DNA of 6,253 nt from an uncultured Mailhella sp. (GTDB taxonomy: Bacteria; Desulfobacterota; Desulfovibrionia; Desulfovibrionales; Desulfovibrionaceae), in assembly GCA_905192935.1 (NCBI GenBank), contig CAJJMX010000106.1, positions 1 to 6,253 of the forward strand, in the 5' to 3' direction. Each line of letters begins with the position of its first letter. Within the stretch, counting starts at the first letter, position 1. This document shows, one piece after another, positions 1 to 6,217 of this stretch. Both the position numbers and the translations under genes were made by a program. The notes below the pieces were generated by a model. That model was not told where the DNA came from and did no database searches. It worked only from the letters and a program-made list of their open reading frames with translations.

Positions 1-1
1 G

Positions 2-547
2 GCTCTCGAGGAAATACGAAAATACGTTCTGGACGGCCCGTGCAGGGGCGTCATCATGGAACCCGCTGCCATATTCAACAAGGAAAACTGGTACATCACC
101 GACGAGCGGGCCTTCGACGCCTACGAAATGTGCCAGACTCACGGCATCCCGCTTCTTTTCACCTACGGCGGCAGGCTGGTGAAGGACCAGGGCTATCTCA
201 ATCCCCTGTATGCCGACAGGCTGGGCTACCTCTTCCCGGAACTGAACATGGTGTTCTGTCACGGCGGCTGGCCGCACATCACTCAGATGTGTCACGCCGC
301 AGCGCAGCATCCCAACATTTATATTTCCGCCGACGTCTACATGATGGACTTCACCGCCGGCTACGAAGCCTACGTCACCGGCGCGAACTATCAGCTCCAG
401 GATCAGTTCCTGTTCGGCTCCTCCTATCCGGTGGTCTCCCTGAGGCAGGCCGTGGAAAAATACACCCGCATGCTTCGCCCCGAAGTGCTGGACAAGGTTC
501 TGTATCGCAACGCCGCACGACTTTTCGGCCTGCCGGAAGAGCAGTAG
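2..547 (+). CDS. Amidohydro_2-family protein, C-terminal part (5' end outside window)
   Basis: The reading frame is open to the left edge, so the in-frame ATG at 56 is probably internal; 181 residues are visible and roughly the first third of a typical ~280-300 aa protein is missing. The family is the metal-dependent hydrolase/decarboxylase TIM barrel that includes ACMSD, LigI and gamma-resorcylate decarboxylase. Supporting features are the strand-6 motif CHGGW (His codon 260-262), the following PNIYIS strand, the FGSSYP motif near 413-430 that matches the usual FGSDYP, and the closing helix ending in RNAARLFGL. Two expected metal ligands are altered: the strand-5 His position reads FTYGG (Thr, 161-163) and the strand-8 Asp is Ser (422-424). 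The TRAP permease gene starts 24 nt downstream, so the two are probably co-transcribed and the protein may act on the imported solute. The substrate cannot be told. The family call is firm; catalytic activity is uncertain. Confidence 0.82.
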   Translation, partial: ALEEIRKYVLDGPCRGVIMEPAAIFNKENWYITDERAFDAYEMCQTHGIPLLFTYGGRLVKDQGYLNPLYADRLGYLFPELNMVFCHGGWPHITQMCHAAAQHPNIYISADVYMMDFTAGYEAYVTGANYQLQDQFLFGSSYPVVSLRQAVEKYTRMLRPEVLDKVLYRNAARLFGLPEEQ

Positions 548-571
548 CCGTCCGTCGAAAGGAGATTCTCC

Positions 572-2461
572 ATGAGCGTCCATCTGACACGAAAAGGCCT
601 GAAGCCGATCATCGTCGTGCTGGCTGTCGGCCTTTCCATCTTTCAGATACTCTTCACCAGCGGCATATTTTTTCTGGACGCAAAACTCCTGAGAAATATC
701 CACCTGGCCTTCATCATCGCCCTCACCTTTCTGTGGATACCTTCAGACTCCAAGAAGGACAGCACGCTGCGGCTCGTCATCGACATTGCTCTCGCCGTGC
801 TCGGCATCGCCGCCATGGCGCATCTTGTGGTGAACCATGAAGCATTCACCACCAGACTGCGCTATGTCGATCCCATCTCCATGGAAACCAAAGTCTACTG
901 TCTGATCGCCGTACTCGTCATCATGGAACTCACCAGAAGAACGGCCGGCGTTCCCATGGCCATTGTCGTGGCGGTGTTTCTGTCCTATGCGGCATTCGGG
1001 GACATGCTTCCCCCGCCGCTGCGTCACAACGGCATTTCCATGGACGACATGACGGACGAGATCTTCATAGGCACGGAGGGCATATTCGGCGTGCCTCTCG
1101 GCGTGGCGGCGGGCATGATCTTTGCCTTCGGCATGTTCGGCGCCTTTCTGGAACGCTCCAACATGAGCGCGCTGTTCATGGATCTGGCATGCCTGTTCAC
1201 CAGAAAATCGCGCGGCGGTCCGGCCAAGGTCAGCATCTTCGCCTCCGCGCTCTTCGGCACCATTTCGGGAAGCGCCCCGGCCAACGTGTACGGCACCGGT
1301 ACCTTCACCATCCCTCTCATGAAAAAGGCCGGATACAGTCCCGCCTTCGCCGGCGCCGTGGAAGCCACGGCCTCCACGGGCGGACAGCTCATGCCTCCCA
1401 TCATGGGCACGGCGGCCTTCGTCATGGCAGATCTTGCGGGCACTTCCTACACGGCCGTAGCCAAGGCCGCTCTGCTGCCGTCCATACTCTTCTATTTCGC
1501 CCTGTTCATGATGATCCATTTCGAAGCGGTACGAAAGAATCTCGGCCTGCTTCCCGAGGAACTCATTCCGTCCAAGGACCGCGTCGTCTCACGGCTCTAC
1601 TATCTGCTGCCGGTCTTTCTGCTCGTCGCCCTGCTTATCCGAGGCAAGAGCCTGACGAGCTGCGCCTACATCGCCACACTGAGCATCGTCCTTCTGGCGG
1701 CCTTCAGGAAGGAATCACGCTTCGATCTGAACGCCTTCATCGACGCTCTTGTCAAAAGCGCGCGCAACAGCCTCATGATTTCCGCCTGCTGTGCCTCCGC
1801 CGGCATCATCATTGCCGTCATCGCGCTTACCGGCGTGGGCTACAAGTTCATGTCCTGCATCACGCTGATTGCGGGAGATCACCTCTTCCTGCTCATGATA
1901 GTTCTCATGCTCACCTGCATGATCCTGGGCATGGGCGTGCCGACCACGCCCGCCTACATCATCGTCGCCACGCTCGGCGTCCCCGCTCTGGTCAAATTCG
2001 GCGTCACGGGGCTTGCCGCGCACATGTTCGTCTTCTACTACGCCATTCTGGCCTGCATTACGCCGCCCGTGTGCATAGCGGCCTTTGCCGGAGCTTCCAT
2101 CGCAGAGGCCAGAGCCATGGAAACAGGCTGGATCTCCGCAAAGCTCGGCATCGTGGCGTTCATCATTCCTTTCATGTTCATCTATGAACCCGCCCTTCTT
2201 CTGGAAGGCGATCCCGGCAGCATCATCATGGCCACGCTGTCCGCGCTGGTGGGCGTTGTGTCGCTCTCCGGCGGTCTTCAGGGCTATCTTCTGGCAAAGG
2301 CCTCCCTGCCGGAGCGGCTGATCCTGACCGCCGGCGGTCTTTGTCTCATCTACCCCGGCGTCGTCACCGATCTCACCGGGCTCGGCGCACTTGCTCTGGT
2401 CATCGCCGTTCAGAGCGCGCGCAGACGCTCCCTGCGGAACGACTCCGCACAGGCCGGCTAA
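572..2461 (+). CDS. TRAP transporter membrane subunit, 4TM/12TM fusion (DctQ-like + DctM)
   Basis: This 629-residue inner-membrane protein is the permease of a TRAP transporter, a secondary system that imports solutes delivered by a periplasmic receptor using an ion gradient, usually Na+. The small four-helix domain (about residues 10-140, hydrophobic stretches near 11-35, 42-57, 68-88 and 108-140) is fused to a DctM-type large domain. Hallmarks of the large domain are SGSAPANVYGTGTF (232-245), TASTGGQLMPPIMGTAAF (266-283), GMGVPTTPAYII (453-464) and YAILACITPPVCIAAFAGAS (490-509); these are the re-entrant hairpin loops that form the substrate/ion site in DctM proteins. This fused form normally pairs with TAXI receptors, and one is encoded just downstream. 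The start is supported by AAAGGAGA at 558-565, six nt before the ATG. The C-terminus (about 545-612) adds extra hydrophobic segments, as is common in this class, then an Arg-rich cytoplasmic tail. Solute identity is not readable from the sequence. Confidence 0.95.
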   Translation: MSVHLTRKGLKPIIVVLAVGLSIFQILFTSGIFFLDAKLLRNIHLAFIIALTFLWIPSDSKKDSTLRLVIDIALAVLGIAAMAHLVVNHEAFTTRLRYVDPISMETKVYCLIAVLVIMELTRRTAGVPMAIVVAVFLSYAAFGDMLPPPLRHNGISMDDMTDEIFIGTEGIFGVPLGVAAGMIFAFGMFGAFLERSNMSALFMDLACLFTRKSRGGPAKVSIFASALFGTISGSAPANVYGTGTFTIPLMKKAGYSPAFAGAVEATASTGGQLMPPIMGTAAFVMADLAGTSYTAVAKAALLPSILFYFALFMMIHFEAVRKNLGLLPEELIPSKDRVVSRLYYLLPVFLLVALLIRGKSLTSCAYIATLSIVLLAAFRKESRFDLNAFIDALVKSARNSLMISACCASAGIIIAVIALTGVGYKFMSCITLIAGDHLFLLMIVLMLTCMILGMGVPTTPAYIIVATLGVPALVKFGVTGLAAHMFVFYYAILACITPPVCIAAFAGASIAEARAMETGWISAKLGIVAFIIPFMFIYEPALLLEGDPGSIIMATLSALVGVVSLSGGLQGYLLAKASLPERLILTAGGLCLIYPGVVTDLTGLGALALVIAVQSARRRSLRNDSAQAG

Positions 2462-2482
2462 CGGCAGACGTGCTGCCGGTTT
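2462..2482 (+). promoter_or_regulatory. Intercistronic hairpin between TRAP permease and TAXI receptor genes
   Basis: CGGCAG (2462-2467) and CTGCCG (2473-2478) form a perfect 6-bp GC-rich stem with a 5-nt loop. It starts directly after the TAA of the permease gene and is followed by GTTTT. It could be a weak, leaky terminator or an mRNA end-protecting or processing element that sets the ratio of receptor to permease. The structure is seen in the sequence; its function is inferred. Confidence 0.4.
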
Positions 2483-2501
2483 TCCGTCACCATAACGCCA
2501 T

Positions 2502-2506
2502 GGAGG
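2502..2506 (+). promoter_or_regulatory. Ribosome binding site that fixes the TAXI start
   Basis: GGAGG lies 5 nt before the ATG at 2512. An in-frame ATG at 2500 sits on top of this site and has no Shine-Dalgarno of its own. The longer open frame running back to 2341 overlaps the permease gene. The ATG at 2512 also gives a proper signal peptide (MKFK then a hydrophobic run), so it is the likely start. Confidence 0.85.
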
Positions 2507-2511
2507 AAATC

Positions 2512-3495
2512 ATGAAATTCAAGTCGCTGCTTCCCTGTCTTCTCCTCGCCGCCGCATGTACGCTCTCCCCGAATTCCGCACAGTCCGCCACGCATCTCAA
2601 TCTGGTTTCCGGAGCCGTGTCCGGCAAGTGGTACCTCAACATGGGACTCATAGGCAAAGCCATTGCCGCCATGTACCCCGACATGGAAATAACCATGCTT
2701 CCCGGCGCCGGACGCTCCAACGTCATCATGGCCGACAGAGGAAAGGCCGATGTGACCTTCTCCCAGGCGGCCCTCACCGCCGCAGCCCGCGACGGCATTT
2801 CTCCCTATACGTCCAAGGTCACCAGGGTCTGCACGCTGATGAACATCCAGGACCCGCAGAACTTCAATGTGCTCGTGCGGCGCGATCTCGGCATCGACTC
2901 CATCGACCAGATACGGGAAAAGAAAATGCCGGTGAGAATTTCCACCGGCCCCCAGGGCGGCAACTCGGAAGTCTACGGACGCTGGCTGTTTGAAGCCTAC
3001 GGCATCAGCTTCGAAGAACTGGAAAAATGGGGAGGCAAGGCCTTCCCCTCCACCATGGACGGCGTCATTGAAGCCGTGCAGAACAACCAGGCCGACATCG
3101 TCATCTGGAACGGCTCCGGGGAGTCCTGGCACATCGCTGAAATCCTGAAGAGCATGCCGTTCAAGGCCCTTCCCATTTCCCCGGAAGTGGCCGCAAAGAT
3201 GGAAAAGGAGCACGGCTTCCGTCCCGCCCTTCTTCCCAAGGAATATTACAAGGGACAGATAGCGGACGCCGACGTGCCCACCATATGCGACTGGCTGGAA
3301 ATTCTGGTTCCCGCCTCCATGCCTGAGGAAACGGCCTACAAGATAACCAAGGCCGTTGCCGAAAGCCTGGAATTTCTGAGCCAGGGCAATCCCGACTGGA
3401 AGAAGGTGACCGAAGACAAGATGCCGCAGGACTTCGTTCTGCCGATGCATCCCGGCGCAGAACGCTACTATCGTGAACGCGGATGGATCAAGTAG
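2512..3495 (+). CDS. TAXI-family TRAP transporter solute-binding receptor
   Basis: This is a 327-residue exported periplasmic receptor that should bind a solute, probably a carboxylate, and hand it to the fused TRAP permease encoded upstream. The N-terminus is a signal peptide: MKFK, a hydrophobic core at 5-18, and likely signal peptidase I cleavage near AQSA (23-26). LLLAAAC (10-16) also loosely fits a lipobox, so a lipoprotein is possible. Mature features of the family are SGAVSGKWYLNMGLIGKAI (33-51), the region usually carrying a GGTYYP-like glycine motif, then ADVTFSQAAL (79-88), STGPQGGNSEVYGRWLFEAY (144-163), ADIVIWNGSGES (194-205) and the C-terminal HPGAERYYRERGW (313-325). Length is usual for TAXI proteins. 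The gene is 50 nt after the permease and probably the last of the operon, with terminators downstream. The family call is very firm; the ligand is unknown. Confidence 0.95.
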   Translation: MKFKSLLPCLLLAAACTLSPNSAQSATHLNLVSGAVSGKWYLNMGLIGKAIAAMYPDMEITMLPGAGRSNVIMADRGKADVTFSQAALTAAARDGISPYTSKVTRVCTLMNIQDPQNFNVLVRRDLGIDSIDQIREKKMPVRISTGPQGGNSEVYGRWLFEAYGISFEELEKWGGKAFPSTMDGVIEAVQNNQADIVIWNGSGESWHIAEILKSMPFKALPISPEVAAKMEKEHGFRPALLPKEYYKGQIADADVPTICDWLEILVPASMPEETAYKITKAVAESLEFLSQGNPDWKKVTEDKMPQDFVLPMHPGAERYYRERGWIK

Positions 3496-3653
3496 ACGGC
3501 ACGTCGCCTTTCTCCGAAACGAAGAAAGCCTCCCCTGCAGGCCGGGCACAATCCCTTCTGCCTTCAGCTGATTCCAGGACCGGCACAGAAAGAGACGGCC
3601 CGAACATGCCGCCGTCCTTCCCTGCTCATGCCGAAAACGTCCTGTGCCCGACC

Positions 3654-3688
3654 GCCCCACTGCCGGAAGCCTCTTCCGGCAGTGGGGC
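3654..3688. other. Perfect 16-bp GC-rich inverted repeat with 3-nt loop
   Basis: GCCCCACTGCCGGAAG (3654-3669) is exactly complementary to 3673-3688, with loop CCT. The stem is very stable in RNA of either strand. No T-tract follows on the plus strand (CGAACCGCC) and no A-tract precedes it, so it is not a standard intrinsic terminator. It lies 158 nt after the TAXI stop and may protect the 3' end of that transcript, act as a U-tract-independent terminator, or be a dispersed palindromic repeat. The structure is certain; the role is unknown. Confidence 0.6.
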
Positions 3689-3734
3689 CGAACCGCCTTC
3701 CCTCGCCGACAGATAAAAAACACGTCAGCCATAC

Positions 3735-3767
3735 AAAAAATGCACGATGAAGCATCGTGCATTTTTT
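3735..3767. terminator. Bidirectional intrinsic terminator between TAXI and thiD
   Basis: A6 followed by TGCACGATG (3735-3749) pairs perfectly with CATCGTGCA followed by T6 (3753-3767), with a 3-nt loop. A 9-bp mixed stem flanked by A6 on the left and T6 on the right gives a U-tract in transcripts from both directions. It would end the TRAP operon on the plus strand and thiD on the minus strand, where it lies 71 nt past the stop codon. Confidence 0.9.
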
Positions 3768-3838
3768 GCATGGAACATCCTGCGCCCTAAAAAGCCATTC
3801 TCTCTTCTGCCGCGCAGACCGACCTTTTCTGCCCGGGG

Positions 3839-4642
3839 TTATCCGAGCCCCGCCATGTGGTTGCAGGGGCCGTGTCCCTTGCCGGGATTGAAGCTGTGCC
3901 GAAGACCGAGATTGAGAAATTCCTGCGCCTTCGCAACGGCCACGCGAAGAGGCATGCCGAGCGCAAGCTGAGCGGCTATGCCCGCCGACAGCGTGCAGCC
4001 CGTGCCGTGGGTGTTTGGCGTGTTCACATAGGGCTGACGCAGTGCCACGGGCTCTGCGTCCCTCTCGAAAAGCCAGTCGGTCACAAAAACGGGATTGCCC
4101 ATGCCGAAATGTCCGCCCTTCATGAGCACGGCCCGCGCCCCTCTGTTCAGAAGACGCTCTCCGGCCTCCAGCACATCGTCCTCGCTCACGATTTCCATGC
4201 CGGCAAAGACTTCGGCTTCCGGCCGGTTGGGCGTGAACAGATCGGCACGGGGCATGAGTCTGTCGCGGAGCGTGTCTATGCCGTCGTCCTCCATGAGCTT
4301 GTGTCCGCTCGTGCTTACGCACACGGGATCCACCACCAGCGGAAAGGTCTGTTCGTCCAGAATGTCCGCCACGGCATTGATGATGCCGGAATTGAACATC
4401 ATGCCCGTCTTGGCGGCGTGAACGGGAAATCCGTCCAGAACGGTGAGGAGCTGAAGCCTCACGAATGAGGGATCCGGCGCGTGTATGCCCGTCACGCCGA
4501 GACCGTTCTGCGCCGTAAGCGCCGTGATCACGCTCATGCCGAAAGTACGCATCATGGTCATGGTCTTGAGATCGGCCTGTATGCCGGCACCTCCTCCGGA
4601 ATCGGAACCGGCAATGGTAAGAACGTTTGGTATCTGATGCAT
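3839..4642 (-). CDS. thiD: Bifunctional hydroxymethylpyrimidine kinase / phosphomethylpyrimidine kinase
   Basis: This cytoplasmic 267-residue enzyme should phosphorylate HMP and then HMP-P with ATP, giving the HMP-PP used for thiamine phosphate synthesis. The length matches standalone ThiD. Motifs in order: AGSDSGGGAGIQADLKT (11-27) for pyrimidine binding, ALTAQN (41-46), AAKTGMM (76-82), VDPVCVSTSGHKL (104-116), TPNRPEAEVFAG (137-148), VLMKGGH (172-178) and NTHGTGCTLSAGIAA (210-224). The HGTGC cysteine (216) is the ThiD signature in the ribokinase-fold anion hole, where sugar kinases and PdxK have Asp; this supports HMP rather than pyridoxal as substrate, although ThiD enzymes can accept both. 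The start is set by AAAGGAG six nt upstream; an in-frame ATG at 4762 would add 40 residues outside the family pattern. No other thiamine gene is in the window, and I see no TPP riboswitch upstream. Confidence 0.95.
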   Translation of the reverse strand: MHQIPNVLTIAGSDSGGGAGIQADLKTMTMMRTFGMSVITALTAQNGLGVTGIHAPDPSFVRLQLLTVLDGFPVHAAKTGMMFNSGIINAVADILDEQTFPLVVDPVCVSTSGHKLMEDDGIDTLRDRLMPRADLFTPNRPEAEVFAGMEIVSEDDVLEAGERLLNRGARAVLMKGGHFGMGNPVFVTDWLFERDAEPVALRQPYVNTPNTHGTGCTLSAGIAAQLALGMPLRVAVAKAQEFLNLGLRHSFNPGKGHGPCNHMAGLG

Positions 4643-4648
4643 GAAACG

Positions 4649-4655
4649 CTCCTTT
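4649..4655 (-). promoter_or_regulatory. Ribosome binding site that fixes the thiD start
   Basis: On the minus strand AAAGGAG precedes the ATG (4642-4640) by 6 nt. The first residues after this ATG, MHQIPNVLTIAGSD, match the normal ThiD N-terminus, so the longer in-frame extension to 4762 is rejected. Confidence 0.85.
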
Positions 4656-4734
4656 TTTCCTCGTTTTTCTTCCTGAGATGCACACAAAAGCCTTGCCCCG
4701 TCAAGGTTCTGTCGCCACGGAACGCCTAAAGTTC

Positions 4735-4763
4735 TTGATGGAACGCGTTTTTTTGGGTACAAG
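4735..4763 (+). promoter_or_regulatory. Candidate sigma70-type promoter for the transporter gene
   Basis: TTGATG (4735-4740) and TACAAG (4758-4763) each match four of six consensus bases and are separated by exactly 17 nt. This predicts a transcript starting near 4770 with a leader of about 30 nt. The AT-rich stretch downstream and the lack of any other good pair in the gap support it. It was predicted by eye only. Confidence 0.5.
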
Positions 4764-4801
4764 AAAACCTAATTCTATTTTTTCCCGAAAGGAGTCCGTG
4801 G

Positions 4802-6217
4802 ATGCACCGTTTCAAATTTATTTCCGCTCTCCTTCTGGCGATGCTGCTTGTGCCCGGCATCTGCTTCGCCGAAGGTCATTTCCAGCTGCCCAATGATCTT
4901 TCCATCATCTGGGTCGTGCCCTTTGTCTGCATGCTGCTGTCCATAGCCATCTGTCCCCTGGTGGTTCCTCATTTCTGGGAGCATCATTTCGGCAAGGTGG
5001 CCCTTTTCTGGGGACTGGCCTTCCTCGTGCCCTGTGCGCTCGTCTTCGGCTTCGGCAATGCCTTCTTCATCGCCGCTGAAAGCATCCTGCTCGAATACGT
5101 GCCCTTCATCCTGCTGCTGCTCGCCCTGTTCACCGTGGCCGGCGGCATCCGTCTCAAGGGTACCCTCGTCGGCACTCCCATCGTGAACACCGCCATTCTG
5201 GCCGTGGGCACCATTCTCGCCAGCTGGATGGGCACCACCGGCGCCGCCATGCTCCTCATCCGTCCGCTGCTGCGCGCCAACGCCCACCGCAAGTACCGCG
5301 TGCATCAGGTCGTGTTCTTCATCTTCCTTGTGGCCAACATCGGCGGCTCCCTCACCCCCCTGGGTGATCCGCCCCTGTTCCTCGGCTTCCTCAAGGGCGT
5401 GAGCTTCTTCTGGACCACCGTGCATCTGTTCGTGAAGACCCTGCTTATCTCCGTCATCCTGCTCGCGCTCTACTTCGTCATCGACACCGTGCTCTTCAAG
5501 AAGGAAGGCAGCCCCGTTCCCGCCGACGCCGCCGGTTCCAAGGAAAAGCTCGGCTTTGAAGGCTGCATCAACTTCGTGTTCCTCGCCTGCATCGTGGCCA
5601 ACACCCTCATCTCCGGTCAGTGGACCGGTCCCACCTTCCACATCTTCGGCGTTCCCATGGAACTGCAGAATGTCGTGCGCGACATCATGTACATCGTGAT
5701 CGCCGTGGCTTCCTGGAAGGCCACCGACATGGGCTGCCGCACCCGCAACAACTTCACCTGGGCCCCCATTGAAGAAGTGGCCAAGCTGTTCATCGGCATC
5801 TTCCTCAGCATGATTCCCGCCATCGCCATCCTCAAGGCCGGCTCCGACGGCGCCCTCGCCGCCGTGGTCAACCTGACCACCGATGCCCAAGGCCATCATG
5901 TGACCTCCATGTTCTTCTGGATGACCGGTCTTCTGTCCTCCTTCCTGGACAACGCTCCCACCTACCTCGTGTTCTTCAACACCGCGGGCGGCAACGCCGC
6001 GCAGCTCATGGCCGACGGCGAAGTGCTGGCCGCCATTTCCGCCGGCGCCGTGTTCATGGGCGCCAACACCTACATAGGCAACGCGCCGAACTTCATGGTG
6101 AAGGCCATCTCCGAAGAACAGGGCGTAAAGATGCCCAGCTTCTTCGGCTACATGGCCTGGTCCGTCGGCATCCTCTGCCCGCTCTTTGCCCTGATCACCT
6201 TCCTGTTCTTCATGTAA
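4802..6217 (+). CDS. Na+/H+ antiporter-like or CitMHS-type transporter (ion transporter superfamily)
   Basis: This 471-residue integral inner-membrane protein has about 11-13 hydrophobic segments. It resembles proteins annotated as sodium:proton antiporter or putative citrate transporter in the NhaD/ArsB/CitMHS-related superfamily. Two half-repeats carry polar motifs expected at the ion/substrate site: GTTGAAMLLIRPLLRAN (144-160) with NIGGSLTPLGDPPLFLG (179-195), and SSFLDNAPTYLVF (379-391) with GANTYIGNAPNFMVKAI (420-436). The N-terminus (MHRFKF, hydrophobic 7-22, CFAEG at 21-25) looks like a cleavable signal peptide. The start has AAAGGAG at 4788-4794, 7 nt before the ATG, and a promoter candidate upstream. 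By eye its codons are more strongly C-ending than in the TRAP genes, suggesting high expression. It could export Na+ for pH or ion balance or move a carboxylate; the sequence alone does not decide. No terminator is visible in the 36 nt left after the stop. Confidence 0.85.
   Translation: MHRFKFISALLLAMLLVPGICFAEGHFQLPNDLSIIWVVPFVCMLLSIAICPLVVPHFWEHHFGKVALFWGLAFLVPCALVFGFGNAFFIAAESILLEYVPFILLLLALFTVAGGIRLKGTLVGTPIVNTAILAVGTILASWMGTTGAAMLLIRPLLRANAHRKYRVHQVVFFIFLVANIGGSLTPLGDPPLFLGFLKGVSFFWTTVHLFVKTLLISVILLALYFVIDTVLFKKEGSPVPADAAGSKEKLGFEGCINFVFLACIVANTLISGQWTGPTFHIFGVPMELQNVVRDIMYIVIAVASWKATDMGCRTRNNFTWAPIEEVAKLFIGIFLSMIPAIAILKAGSDGALAAVVNLTTDAQGHHVTSMFFWMTGLLSSFLDNAPTYLVFFNTAGGNAAQLMADGEVLAAISAGAVFMGANTYIGNAPNFMVKAISEEQGVKMPSFFGYMAWSVGILCPLFALITFLFFM

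Larger units (their letters stand above)
3496..3838. other. Convergent intergenic region without a credible gene
   Basis: These 343 bases separate the TAXI gene from the end of thiD, which runs toward it. They hold a perfect 16-bp hairpin (3654-3688) and a bidirectional terminator (3735-3767). A 77-codon open frame (3483-3716) overlaps the TAXI end, has low-complexity Pro/Ser/Ala composition, runs through the large hairpin and has no ribosome binding site, so it is not called. Nothing else is recognisable between 3496 and 3650. Confidence 0.7.
4643..4801. other. Divergent intergenic control region (thiD / transporter)
   Basis: These 159 bases should hold the promoters for both thiD (leftward) and the transporter (rightward). 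Visible elements are GGAACGC at 4719-4725 and again at 4740-4746 (21 nt apart), an imperfect inverted repeat at 4706-4723 (GTTCTGT / ACGGAAC with one G-T pair), and the palindrome AACGCGTT at 4742-4749. On the minus strand TTGACG (4704-4699) resembles a -35 box, but no good -10 follows at the right distance. CTGAGATG at 4674-4680 recalls part of a TPP riboswitch, but it is on the wrong strand for thiD and has no partner helices. Confidence 0.5.

Noticed and set aside
40..840. A 266-codon plus-strand open frame overlapping the amidohydrolase and permease
   Set aside because: It has an Arg/His/Pro-rich composition and spans the junction of two real genes in a different frame.
743..1519. A 258-codon minus-strand open frame opposite the TRAP permease
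   Set aside because: It has Gly/His/Arg/Glu-rich shadow composition; the permease motifs on the plus strand explain this stretch.
3483..3716. A possible 77-residue protein after the TAXI gene
   Set aside because: It has no ribosome binding site, overlaps the TAXI end, runs through the 16-bp hairpin and has low-complexity composition.
2458..3771. A 437-codon minus-strand open frame opposite the TAXI gene
   Set aside because: It mirrors the TAXI gene and the intergenic region, has Gly/His/Arg-rich composition without domains, and arises from GC-rich third positions. The plus-strand TAXI protein is unambiguous.
4674..4682. CTGAGATG resembling part of a TPP riboswitch near thiD
   Set aside because: It is on the plus strand while thiD is on the minus strand, and the other conserved TPP-aptamer segments are absent.
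3564..4685. A 373-codon minus-strand open frame overlapping thiD in another frame
   Set aside because: It is Arg/His/Ser-rich with no motifs, while the alternative frame encodes a full ThiD with its own ribosome binding site.
4676..4704. TTGACG as the -35 box of a thiD promoter
   Set aside because: At spacings of 15 to 18 nt no hexamer resembles a -10 box (at best two of six matches), so it was not called as a promoter.
4775..5899. A 374-codon minus-strand open frame opposite the transporter
   Set aside because: The translation is a low-complexity Gly/His/Glu/Asp-rich string with no hydrophobic core or motif, as expected for the antisense of a strongly biased membrane-protein gene.
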